A stretch of DNA of 5,033 bases from Thiobacillus sp. (GTDB lineage: Bacteria > Pseudomonadota > Gammaproteobacteria > Burkholderiales > Thiobacillaceae), in contig JAIWOS010000211.1 of the NCBI GenBank assembly GCA_020217265.1, positions 1 through 5,033 of the forward strand, read 5' to 3'. The position numbers and the translations under genes are program-made. Below, piece after piece: positions 1 to 5,033 of this stretch. How positions within the stretch are numbered: position 1 is the stretch's first letter; each line of letters starts with the position of its first letter. Below the pieces are notes generated by a model that was not told where the DNA came from, ran no database searches, and saw nothing but the letters and a program-made list of their open reading frames with translations.

Positions 1-460
1 CCATCGCGGCGGCGACAGTGGCCGCCGCGGCCGGGCCGGCGACGACCAGACGCACGCGCTCGTCGCTGGCGTCGCGGCCGCGGGTCTTGGCGCGCAGCAC
101 GAACATCGACAGACGCTTCAGCACGCTGGGCAGAATGTCGCCCGAGAGCTGCAGGCAGTAATCCTCGTTGTCGCGCCACGCCAGAAAATTGCCGAGCAGC
201 CGGCCCTTGGGCGTACAGTAGCCGTTCCATTGCGCGCCGTCGGCGGCGAGCGCGCGGATGTCGTTGGTCAGCTGGCCCTGCAGGAAGCTCGCCGTATCCT
301 CGCCGGAAAAGGCGATCACGCCCAGTTGCGAGAGGTCGGCCACGATGGTGCCGCCCGCCGCGGCCGCGCGTTCGGCCTCGGGATTGCCGTAGTGCAGCGC
401 GACGCCGTTTTCGACGTGCGCGCCTTGGGTTTCAAGAAAGGTTTTCCAGGATTCGATCAC
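1..460 (-). CDS. ygfZ: YgfZ/GcvT-family folate-binding protein, N-terminal part (cut by left window edge)
   Basis: The visible 153 codons match the N-terminal half of YgfZ, a tetrahydrofolate-dependent protein related to the T protein of glycine cleavage that helps maintain iron-sulfur enzymes such as MiaB in the cytoplasm. The protein opens with IESWKTFLETQGA. It then shows the family landmarks ADLSQLGVIAFSGEDT (about residues 41-56), FLQGQLTNDI (59-68) and the turn GYCTPKGRLLGNF (80-92), followed by a segment ending in RVRLVVAGP. The diagnostic C-terminal KGCYxGQE-type motif would lie off the window, so it cannot be checked. The start is a GTG at 458-460: an in-frame TGA lies eight codons upstream, no ATG lies between, and the next in-frame ATG is far inside the domain. 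No strong Shine-Dalgarno sequence precedes it. The gene is divergent from ygfX with a gap of about 45 bp. A general GcvT-like aminomethyltransferase is the alternative, but the spacing of motifs favours YgfZ. Confidence 0.87.
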   Translation of the reverse strand, partial: MIESWKTFLETQGAHVENGVALHYGNPEAERAAAAGGTIVADLSQLGVIAFSGEDTASFLQGQLTNDIRALAADGAQWNGYCTPKGRLLGNFLAWRDNEDYCLQLSGDILPSVLKRLSMFVLRAKTRGRDASDERVRLVVAGPAAAATVAAAM

Positions 461-505
461 GATGCAGCCCAGTCGGAAGATTCAACCTGAAAAGTGTACA
501 CGCTG

Positions 506-934
506 ATGCGCGAGATCGAACTCAAGCCCTCGCGCCGTCTGGGGGTGTATCTGGCGGCCGGAATGCTGCTGGCGTGGCTGGCGATCGCGCGTGCCTCGCT
601 GCCGGCGACGGTGCAACTCGCCCTGGCGGCGGGGACGCTGGTCGTGGGCGTGTGGGGCTGGCGCCGGCAGCGCCTGCCGCCGCTGCGCATCGCCTCGGAT
701 GGCGCGCTCCATGTCCTGGACGACGCGGGGGAATGGCGCGAGATCGCGGTCATGGCCGACAGCTTCGTGTCGCCGGCCTTGATCGTGCTGCGCTTCCGGC
801 TGGGCGGGGGACGTGCGCAGGCGTGCGTGCTGCTGCCGGACAGCGCGTCCGCGGACGATCTGCGCAGGCTCAGGACGTCGCTTCGCTGGATACGCCGCAC
901 ACGCTCGGGCACATCGTCCCCGGGCGCGGGTTGA
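506..934 (+). CDS. ygfX: YgfX/CptA-family small inner-membrane protein
   Basis: This 142-residue protein has the YgfX layout. A short basic N-terminus (ELKPSRR, residues 5-11) is followed by two closely spaced membrane helices (about 12-29 and 33-51), a basic GWRRQR stop-transfer, and a cytoplasmic beta-rich tail containing LRIASDGAL, a WREI strand, [12 protein letters not shown] and [15 protein letters not shown] (about 109-123). E. coli YgfX (CptA) has the same order, including the late PDS/ADS...RRL stretch and similar length (135 aa). The E. coli protein was reported to inhibit cell division by acting on FtsZ and MreB, with SdhE (YgfY/CptB) proposed as antitoxin, but that role is disputed, so I do not assign a toxin function. 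No SdhE gene is adjacent here. ATG 506 is preferred; an in-frame GTG at 494 would add four residues, and neither has a good ribosome site. The 3' end overlaps the 3' end of nadB on the other strand by 65 bp. Confidence 0.75.
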   Translation: MREIELKPSRRLGVYLAAGMLLAWLAIARASLPATVQLALAAGTLVVGVWGWRRQRLPPLRIASDGALHVLDDAGEWREIAVMADSFVSPALIVLRFRLGGGRAQACVLLPDSASADDLRRLRTSLRWIRRTRSGTSSPGAG

Positions 935-2498
935 GCACGGTGTTGCCGGCGATCGGCAGCGTCTCGGGGTAGTCGCGGCTGAAGTGCAGGCCGCGGCTTT
1001 CCTGCCGCAGCTGGGCGGAGCGGATGATGAGGTCGGCGGTTTGAACCAGGTTCCTGAGTTCGATGAGGTCGTTGCTGACGCGGAAGTTGCGATAGAACTC
1101 GTCGATTTCCGCGCGCAGCAGCCGAATCCGGTGCGAGGCGCGGGCCAGCCGCTTGTTGGTGCGCACGATGCCGACATAGTCCCACATGAAACGGCGCAAT
1201 TCGTCCCAGTTGTGCGAGATCACCACTTCCTCGTCCGGGTCGGTCACGCGCGAGGCGTCCCACGGCGGCACGTCGAGCGCAGGGGCGGGCGGCGTGGCGA
1301 GGATGTCTGCCGCCGCGGCATGGCCGAACACCAGGCACTCCAGCAGCGAATTCGACGCCAGCCGGTTGGCGCCGTGCAGGCCGGTGAAGGTGACTTCGCC
1401 GACCGCGTAGAGGTTGCACAGGTCGGTGCGCGCGTGGATGTCGGTGACCACGCCGCCGCAGGTGTAGTGCGCGGCAGGCACCACCGGGATGGGCTGCCGG
1501 GTGATGTCGATGCCGAGTTCGAGGCAGCGCTTGTAAATGGTGGGGAAGTGCTCGCGCACGAACTCGGCCGGCTTGTGGCTGATGTCCAGGAAGACGCAGT
1601 CGAGGCCGCGCTTTTTCATTTCGAAGTCGATCGCGCGCGCCACCACGTCGCGCGGCGCGAGTTCGGCGCGCTCGTCGTGGAACTGCATGAAACGGCTGCC
1701 GTCCGGCAGCAGCAGGTGCCCCCCCTCGCCGCGCACCGCCTCGGTGATGAGGAAGGATTTTGCGTGCGGGTGATACAGGCAGGTCGGGTGGAACTGCACG
1801 AATTCCAGATTGGCCACCCGGCAGCCGGCGCGCCAGGCCATCGCGATGCCGTCGCCGGTCGAGGTGTCGGGATTGGTCGTGTAGAGGTAGACCTTGCCCG
1901 CGCCGCCGGTGGCGAGCACGGTATGGCCGGCGACGAAGGTTTCGACCTCGCCGGTTTCCTTGTTGAGGGCGTAGGCGCCGTGAATCTGCCGTTCCTGGCC
2001 GCCGATCCGCTTGCCGCTGATGAGGTCGATGGCGACATGCTGTTCGAAGGTGTCGATGTTGGGGTGCGCACGCACCTTGTCGAGCAGGCTGGTCTGCACG
2101 GCATGCCCGGTGGCGTCGGCGGCGTGCACCACGCGACGCCGCGAATGCCCCCCCTCGCGCGACAGGTGCAGGCCGCCGGGCGCCTGCGGATCGGGCGTGA
2201 AGGCGACGCCGTTGGCGGTGAGCCAGGCGATCATCTCGCGCGCCTGGCTGGCGACGAGACGGGTCACTTCCACGTCGCACAGCCCGGCGCCGGCCACCAG
2301 GGTGTCGTGCACATGCGCTTCGACCGAATCGCCGCTGTCGACCGCGGCGGCGATGCCGCCCTGTGCCCAGTCGCTGGCGCCGTCGGTCATGCGGCGCTTG
2401 GTCACGATGGCGACACGACGCGCATCGGCGAGCTTGAGCGCGGTGGTCAGCGCGGCCAGGCCGCTGCCGAGTATGAGGACGTCGTGTCTGTGCTGCAT
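870..2498 (-). CDS. nadB: L-aspartate oxidase NadB
   Basis: NadB is a cytoplasmic FAD enzyme that oxidises L-aspartate to iminoaspartate, the first step of de novo NAD synthesis, which NadA (quinolinate synthase) then uses. The 542-residue length fits the family (E. coli 540). The N-terminus carries the dinucleotide-binding motif [12 protein letters not shown] (6-17), then [12 protein letters not shown] (42-53) and [12 protein letters not shown] (64-75). Residues aligning with the E. coli active site are all present at a constant offset: E115 in REGGH, H237 in QFHPT, R283 in LAPRD, H344 in HYTCGG and R379 in [12 protein letters not shown]. The C-terminal helical domain (about 430-510) ends in a [12 protein letters not shown] motif. 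The last 21 residues lie over the ygfX 3' end and extend slightly past the usual family end. Fumarate reductase/SdhA flavoproteins are the nearest alternative, but the AGAGLCD and HYTCGGV context favours NadB. nadA and nadC are not in the window. The gene is divergent from rpoE. Confidence 0.97.
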   Translation of the reverse strand: MQHRHDVLILGSGLAALTTALKLADARRVAIVTKRRMTDGASDWAQGGIAAAVDSGDSVEAHVHDTLVAGAGLCDVEVTRLVASQAREMIAWLTANGVAFTPDPQAPGGLHLSREGGHSRRRVVHAADATGHAVQTSLLDKVRAHPNIDTFEQHVAIDLISGKRIGGQERQIHGAYALNKETGEVETFVAGHTVLATGGAGKVYLYTTNPDTSTGDGIAMAWRAGCRVANLEFVQFHPTCLYHPHAKSFLITEAVRGEGGHLLLPDGSRFMQFHDERAELAPRDVVARAIDFEMKKRGLDCVFLDISHKPAEFVREHFPTIYKRCLELGIDITRQPIPVVPAAHYTCGGVVTDIHARTDLCNLYAVGEVTFTGLHGANRLASNSLLECLVFGHAAAADILATPPAPALDVPPWDASRVTDPDEEVVISHNWDELRRFMWDYVGIVRTNKRLARASHRIRLLRAEIDEFYRNFRVSNDLIELRNLVQTADLIIRSAQLRQESRGLHFSRDYPETLPIAGNTVLNPRPGTMCPSVCGVSSEATS

Positions 2499-2510
2499 GA
2501 TGTGCGGGCG

Positions 2511-2538
2511 ATGATAACAGGCGCGGCCAGCGAGCCAA
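2511..2538 (-). promoter_or_regulatory. Putative sigma70 promoter of nadB
   Basis: Read on the minus strand, TTGGCT (2533-2538) and TATCAT (2511-2516) are separated by 16 bases, matching 4/6 and 5/6 of the sigma70 consensus. The -10 box ends only 12 bases before the nadB ATG, which would leave a leader of roughly five or six bases, and no Shine-Dalgarno sequence is visible. This is pattern matching only; another start point cannot be excluded. Confidence 0.45.
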
Positions 2539-2553
2539 TAACCCTATTTCGAT

Positions 2554-2581
2554 TGAACTTTTTTGCCGCACGGGGCTCCAT
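2554..2581 (+). promoter_or_regulatory. Putative sigmaE (ECF)-type promoter of the rpoE-rseABC operon
   Basis: TGAACTT at 2554-2560 matches the -35 consensus of RpoE/AlgU sigma factors (GAACTT). After a 16-base spacer, which is the classical length, TCCAT at 2577-2581 is a partial match to the TCTAA/TCTGA -10 element (3 of 5 bases). Its place upstream of rpoE fits the known self-activation of this sigma factor. The -35 match is strong and the -10 weak, so confidence is moderate. Confidence 0.5.
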
Positions 2582-2602
2582 CATGCGGAAGATGCGGTCG
2601 CG

Positions 2603-2608
2603 TATACT
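2603..2608 (+). promoter_or_regulatory. Possible sigma70 -10 element upstream of rpoE
   Basis: TATACT matches 5/6 of the sigma70 -10 consensus and would place a transcription start near 2614-2616, about 24 bases before the rpoE ATG. No good TTGACA-like -35 is found 16-18 bases upstream; the candidate positions read ATCATG or TCATGC. It could be a basal, activator-dependent promoter next to the sigmaE-like one, or chance. Confidence 0.3.
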
Positions 2609-2629
2609 TTCGCCACTAACAACAAGCTG

Positions 2630-2636
2630 CAGGGAG
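2630..2636 (+). promoter_or_regulatory. Ribosome binding site of rpoE
   Basis: CAGGGAG is the only purine-rich Shine-Dalgarno-like stretch before the rpoE ATG at 2639. It sits close to the start (the AGGG core is four bases away), supporting the start that also gives the family-typical N-terminus. Confidence 0.6.
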
Positions 2637-2638
2637 AC

Positions 2639-3235
2639 ATGTCGGACCGCGAACTGGATCAAGTGCTGGTCGAGCGCGCCCAGAAGGGCGACAAGCGTGC
2701 ATTCGAGCTCCTGGTGAGCAAGTACCATCGCAAGCTCGGCCGCCTGCTGTCGCGCATGGTGCGCGACGCCGCGGAGGTGGAAGACATCACGCAGGAAGCC
2801 TTCATCAAGGCCTACCGGGCCTTGCCGGGGTTTCGCGGCGACAGTGCCTTCTATACCTGGCTGTACCGGATCGCGGTGAACACGGCGAAGAATTACCTGG
2901 TCGCTCACAAGCGACAGCCGGTGTCTTCCGACGTGCAGGCCGAGGATGCGGAGAATTACGAGGATGGCGACATGTTGCGCGACATCGCGACGCCGGACGC
3001 GGAACTTCAAACCAAGCAGATCGCCAAAGCGGTGAACGAGGCGGTGGATGCGCTGCCGGAGGAATTGAGAACGGCCATCACGCTGCGCGAAATCGAGGGC
3101 ATGAGCTACGAGGAAATCGCGGAAGTCATGGCCTGCCCGATCGGTACCGTGCGTTCGCGGATCTTCCGCGCGCGCGAGGCGATCGCGGAGAAAATACGCC
3201 CGATGCTGGGCACGAGTCAGGATAAAAGGTGGTAA
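2639..3235 (+). CDS. rpoE: RNA polymerase sigma factor RpoE (AlgU/sigmaE, ECF family)
   Basis: This 198-residue protein is the extracytoplasmic-stress sigma factor that directs RNA polymerase to envelope-repair genes. It follows E. coli RpoE (191 aa) nearly along its whole length. Sigma region 2 covers about residues 9-90, with the near-identical blocks [24 protein letters not shown] (51-62) and [20 protein letters not shown] (65-84). A variable acidic linker (about 97-125) follows, then region 4 (about 131-185) with [20 protein letters not shown] and the DNA-recognition helix [19 protein letters not shown] (164-182). The ATG at 2639 has an upstream AGGGAG and yields the usual N-terminus. The gene heads the rseABC operon; its stop codon lies inside the rseA translation-start region, with 2 bp between stop and the next ATG. 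The upstream GAACTT element suggests autoregulation. Its close similarity to RpoE/AlgU and its rseABC partners exclude other ECF groups. Confidence 0.97.
   Translation: MSDRELDQVLVERAQKGDKRAFELLVSKYHRKLGRLLSRMVRDAAEVEDITQEAFIKAYRALPGFRGDSAFYTWLYRIAVNTAKNYLVAHKRQPVSSDVQAEDAENYEDGDMLRDIATPDAELQTKQIAKAVNEAVDALPEELRTAITLREIEGMSYEEIAEVMACPIGTVRSRIFRAREAIAEKIRPMLGTSQDKRW
3226..3232 (+). promoter_or_regulatory. Ribosome binding site of rseA, overlapping the rpoE 3' end
   Basis: AAGGTGG lies within the last codons of rpoE and ends five bases before ATG 3238. It decides the rseA start in favour of 3238 over the in-frame GTG at 3229, which lies inside this element. Confidence 0.65.
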
Positions 3236-3237
3236 GC

Positions 3238-3771
3238 ATGTCTGCACTACGCAAAATCGAACCCACGCCCCGCGACGACGACAGCCTGTCGATGCTGTCA
3301 GCCTTGCTGGACGGCGAAACCTCGCACTCCGAAACCGAAGCCTGTCTGGCAGGGCTCAGGCAACACGGGGGCATGCAGCGAGATTGGGGCGACTATCACC
3401 TGATCGGCGATGCCATGCGCGGACTGGCGCCGGCGTCCACCGATTTCATGACGCGCTTCTCGGCGCAACTGGATGCCGAACCAACCGTGCTGGCGCCTCG
3501 CCGCCACGTCTGGCCACAGCGCATTGCGGTCGCCTCCTTCGCTTCGCTTGCCGCGTGGGGTGCGATCACCCTGAACGGCATGCTGGCCGAAACGCCGGCC
3601 GTCGCGCCGCTGGCGGCGGCGCCGGGCGCACAGCAGGTGGCGCTGGCCTCGGATGCGCCGCCCGAGGATGAACGTCTCGCGCCCTATCTCGCGGCGCACC
3701 AGGAATTCGCGCCGATGGCAGTGGCCTCGCCCTACCAGCGCGCCGTGGCTGTCGCGGTGGAGCCGCGCTGA
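3238..3771 (+). CDS. rseA: Anti-sigma-E factor RseA (MucA-like)
   Basis: RseA is a single-pass inner-membrane protein whose cytoplasmic N-domain holds RpoE inactive; stepwise proteolysis by DegS/AlgW and RseP releases the sigma factor. The N-domain shows [10 protein letters not shown] (20-29) and the signature [14 protein letters not shown] (50-63), typical of the RseA/MucA family. A basic stretch PRRHVWPQR (87-95) leads into one membrane helix at about 96-115. The periplasmic tail includes [13 protein letters not shown] (148-160), matching the YL..H..(Y/F)AP block of MucA and betaproteobacterial RseA. At 177 residues it is nearer to MucA (194) than to E. coli RseA (216). The start at ATG 3238 is fixed by AAGGTGG upstream. 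This puts about 18 residues ([11 protein letters not shown] and neighbours) ahead of the LSALLDGE motif, which in E. coli is only six residues from the start. The stop overlaps the rseB start by one base. Confidence 0.92.
   Translation: MSALRKIEPTPRDDDSLSMLSALLDGETSHSETEACLAGLRQHGGMQRDWGDYHLIGDAMRGLAPASTDFMTRFSAQLDAEPTVLAPRRHVWPQRIAVASFASLAAWGAITLNGMLAETPAVAPLAAAPGAQQVALASDAPPEDERLAPYLAAHQEFAPMAVASPYQRAVAVAVEPR
3756..3762 (+). promoter_or_regulatory. Ribosome binding site of rseB inside rseA
   Basis: GGTGGAG lies in the last codons of rseA, eight bases before ATG 3771. Together with the TGATG stop/start overlap it suggests translational coupling, which would keep RseA and RseB in step. A second purine tract (six Gs, 3775-3780) precedes an alternative in-frame GTG at 3783. 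Confidence 0.55.
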
Positions 3772-4727
3772 TGCGGGGGGACGTGGCATGGCTGCCCGGC
3801 TGGCGAGCCATGCTGTTTGCAGGCCTCGTGCTAGTAGCGGGCGCTGCGCGCGCCGATAGCGCGCTCGACTGGCTGGAGCGTGCCGCCAACGCCGCCCGGC
3901 AACAGAACTACAGCGGCGTTTTCGTTTATCACCACGGCGAGCATATCGAAGTGATGCGGGTCCAGCATCGCGCCGACGCCCGCGGTGAACAAGAAAAGCT
4001 CGAAGTGCTCGACGGCACGCCGCGCCAGTTTCTCCGGCTCAACAACGACGTCTATTGCCACATGCCCGACGGACGTAACGTGCGGCTGGAACGCAATGCT
4101 GCCCGCCGCTTCTTTCCGGCGCTGCTGCCCGCCCGCCCGGCCGATCTGCTCGCCTTTTATGATGCGAAGCTGGGCGGCACCGAGCGTGTCGCCGGTCGCG
4201 CTTGCCAAATCGTCGTGCTGGAACCGCGCGACGATTATCGTTACGCCTTCAACCTGTGGCTCGACAAGCGGACCGGGCTGCCGCTCAAGTCGCGTATCGT
4301 CAATGAAAACGGCGGCGTCGTCTCGATGTTCGTGTTTTCAGAACTCCAGATCGGCAAGCCGCCGGAAGAACGCGTGTTCCAGAACGACATGACCGGCAAG
4401 CGCATTCTCAACGCGAGTCTGGACAAGCCCGCCGACCCCGGCTGGAGCGTGAAGCCGCCGCCCGGCTACACACGGGTACAGGAGGCGGTCCGCATGCTGC
4501 CCGGAAAGAAGGCGCCGGTGACCCATTGGGTGTTCACGGACGGACTTTCCGTGCTGTCGATGTTCGTTGAACCGAACGAGCCGCGCGCGCAAACCCTGCG
4601 CGGCCTGTCTGCCGAAGGCGCGATCGGCGTCTACGTGCGCGAAGTCGACGGCTACACCGTGACGACGCTGGGCGAAGTGCCCAGTGCCGCGCTGATCGAA
4701 ACGGGCAATTCGGTCGCCCGCAAATAA
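3771..4727 (+). CDS. rseB: Periplasmic sigma-E regulatory protein RseB (MucB)
   Basis: RseB binds the periplasmic part of RseA and blocks its cleavage by DegS; in E. coli it is displaced by off-pathway lipopolysaccharide, so it acts as a second stress sensor. This 318-residue protein (E. coli 318) begins with a Sec signal peptide: a short basic N-terminus, the hydrophobic core AMLFAGLVLVAGAA (13-26), and a likely cut after ARA27. The mature N-domain (about 30-205, lipid-binding-like fold) starts DWLERAANAARQQNYSGVFV and includes a GRACQIVVLEPRDDYRYAFNLWLD strand region. The C-domain (about 225-315) shows PPPGYTRV, THWVFTDGLSVLSMFVEP (251-268) and VDGYTVTTLGEVP (292-304), all family hallmarks. 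Two cysteines, C96 and C145, lie in the periplasmic N-domain and could form a disulfide; this is inference. The ATG overlaps the rseA stop (TGATG). A GTG at 3783 would also leave a usable signal peptide. Confidence 0.93.
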   Translation: MRGDVAWLPGWRAMLFAGLVLVAGAARADSALDWLERAANAARQQNYSGVFVYHHGEHIEVMRVQHRADARGEQEKLEVLDGTPRQFLRLNNDVYCHMPDGRNVRLERNAARRFFPALLPARPADLLAFYDAKLGGTERVAGRACQIVVLEPRDDYRYAFNLWLDKRTGLPLKSRIVNENGGVVSMFVFSELQIGKPPEERVFQNDMTGKRILNASLDKPADPGWSVKPPPGYTRVQEAVRMLPGKKAPVTHWVFTDGLSVLSMFVEPNEPRAQTLRGLSAEGAIGVYVREVDGYTVTTLGEVPSAALIETGNSVARK

Positions 4728-4738
4728 TCTCTCCCGCG

Positions 4739-5033
4739 ATGCTCGAACAAACCGCCGAAGTCATTGCCGTTGCTCCCGAAGGCGCTTGGGTGCGCGCGGT
4801 GGAATCCTCCGGTTGCGGCACCTGCGGCGGCCAGGGGTGCTCGACGCGCCGCATCGCCGAACTCTTCCGCGGTGCGCCGCGGGGATTCCTGGTCGACAGC
4901 GACGTTCCGCTGGCCGAGGGCGAGCGGGTCGTCGTGGGCATCGAGGAGGGCAGCGTGCTGTCCGGCGCCGTGCGGGCCTACGGTCTGCCGCTGGCGGCCA
5001 TGCTTGCGGGCGCCCTGCTGGCGCAGGCCGTGG
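4739..5033 (+). CDS. rseC: RseC/MucC-family inner-membrane protein, N-terminal part (cut by right window edge)
   Basis: The 98 visible codons fit RseC/MucC, an inner-membrane protein that in E. coli mildly increases sigmaE activity and is also linked to SoxR reduction; its mechanism is unclear. The N-domain runs MLEQTAEVIAVAPEGAWVRA, then the cysteine cluster SGCGTCGGQGCSTR (C26, C29, C34), then a beta-rich stretch with LAEGERVVVGIEEGSVLSGA (58-77), which matches the E. coli LVPGQKVELGIAEGSLLSSA block. The first membrane helix begins near residue 79 (YGLPLAAMLAGALLAQ). E. coli RseC has cysteines at 19, 26, 29 and 35; here the first is missing and the last spacing is one residue shorter. The start lies 11 bases after the rseB stop with no clear Shine-Dalgarno sequence, so translation may depend on re-initiation from rseB. 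Position as fourth gene of the operon supports the call. Confidence 0.9.
   Translation, partial: MLEQTAEVIAVAPEGAWVRAVESSGCGTCGGQGCSTRRIAELFRGAPRGFLVDSDVPLAEGERVVVGIEEGSVLSGAVRAYGLPLAAMLAGALLAQAV

Noticed and set aside
425..453. TTGGGT with a downstream A/T-richer stretch as a ygfX promoter
   Set aside because: At 17-base spacing the -10 would be AGGATT, with only two matches to consensus, so it cannot be supported.
944..958. TGCCG-GCGAT-CGGCA inverted repeat near the nadB 3' end as a terminator
   Set aside because: The stem is only five pairs, no T-run follows on either strand, and it lies inside the nadB coding region where it encodes conserved residues.
457..2571. A 704-codon open frame on the minus strand in another frame of nadB
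   Set aside because: Its translation is arginine- and alanine-rich low-complexity sequence typical of an off-frame reading of GC-rich DNA, and nadB occupies the same strand with full family similarity.
813..2717. A 634-codon open frame on the plus strand through nadB and into rpoE
   Set aside because: It is antisense to nadB, a confident gene with every expected catalytic residue, and has no recognisable domain. Long antisense frames are expected in very GC-rich genes.
2447..3247. A 266-codon minus-strand frame antisense to rpoE
   Set aside because: It mirrors the codon pattern of rpoE, has no recognisable domain, and covers the divergent promoter region, so it is a shadow.
3298..3789. Minus-strand open frames opposite rseA, and similar ones opposite rseB and rseC
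   Set aside because: They are antisense to well-supported operon genes and show only arginine-, alanine- and proline-rich composition.
1..5033. A novel defence, mobile or secretion system
   Set aside because: Every gene falls into a known core family in a familiar order. There are no transposases, integrases, att-like repeats, CRISPR repeats or obvious shifts in composition.

Overview
The window is strongly GC-rich and densely coded on both strands. Gene content and protein style point to a proteobacterium. The MucA-like anti-sigma factor and the RseB/MucB and RseC/MucC set divergent from nadB suggest a betaproteobacterium or a related gammaproteobacterium; this assignment is inference from protein style, and no rRNA or other decisive marker is present.

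Layout. Bases 1-460 (minus strand) hold the N-terminal 153 codons of a YgfZ-like folate-binding protein that runs off the left edge. About 45 bp away and divergent is a small two-helix membrane protein of the YgfX/CptA family (506-934, plus). It converges on, and overlaps tail-to-tail by 65 bp, nadB for L-aspartate oxidase (870-2498, minus). A 140-bp divergent intergenic region (2499-2638) carries a sigma70-like promoter for nadB and an ECF/sigmaE-like promoter for the rightward operon. From 2639 to the right edge runs the envelope-stress operon rpoE (algU) - rseA (mucA) - rseB (mucB) - rseC (mucC, cut by the window end). It is tightly packed: a 2-bp gap, a 1-bp stop/start overlap, and an 11-bp gap.

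How the genes work together. RpoE is the extracytoplasmic-stress sigma factor. RseA is its single-pass inner-membrane anti-sigma factor, RseB is the periplasmic protein that binds RseA and protects it from proteolysis, and RseC is an inner-membrane protein with a cysteine cluster. The GAACTT-type element upstream of rpoE suggests that the operon activates itself. NadB starts de novo NAD synthesis by oxidising aspartate to iminoaspartate; its divergent position next to rpoE is an old conserved arrangement, also seen in E. coli. YgfZ supports iron-sulfur enzyme maintenance, and YgfX is a poorly understood membrane protein.

I see no mobile element, CRISPR array, RNA gene or clearly new system. 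The region reads as conserved core genome. The points worth a second look are small: the nadB/ygfX overlap, a very short predicted nadB leader, the architecture of the divergent promoter region, an N-terminal extension on RseA, a reduced cysteine motif in RseC, and a repeated G7 tract in nadB.
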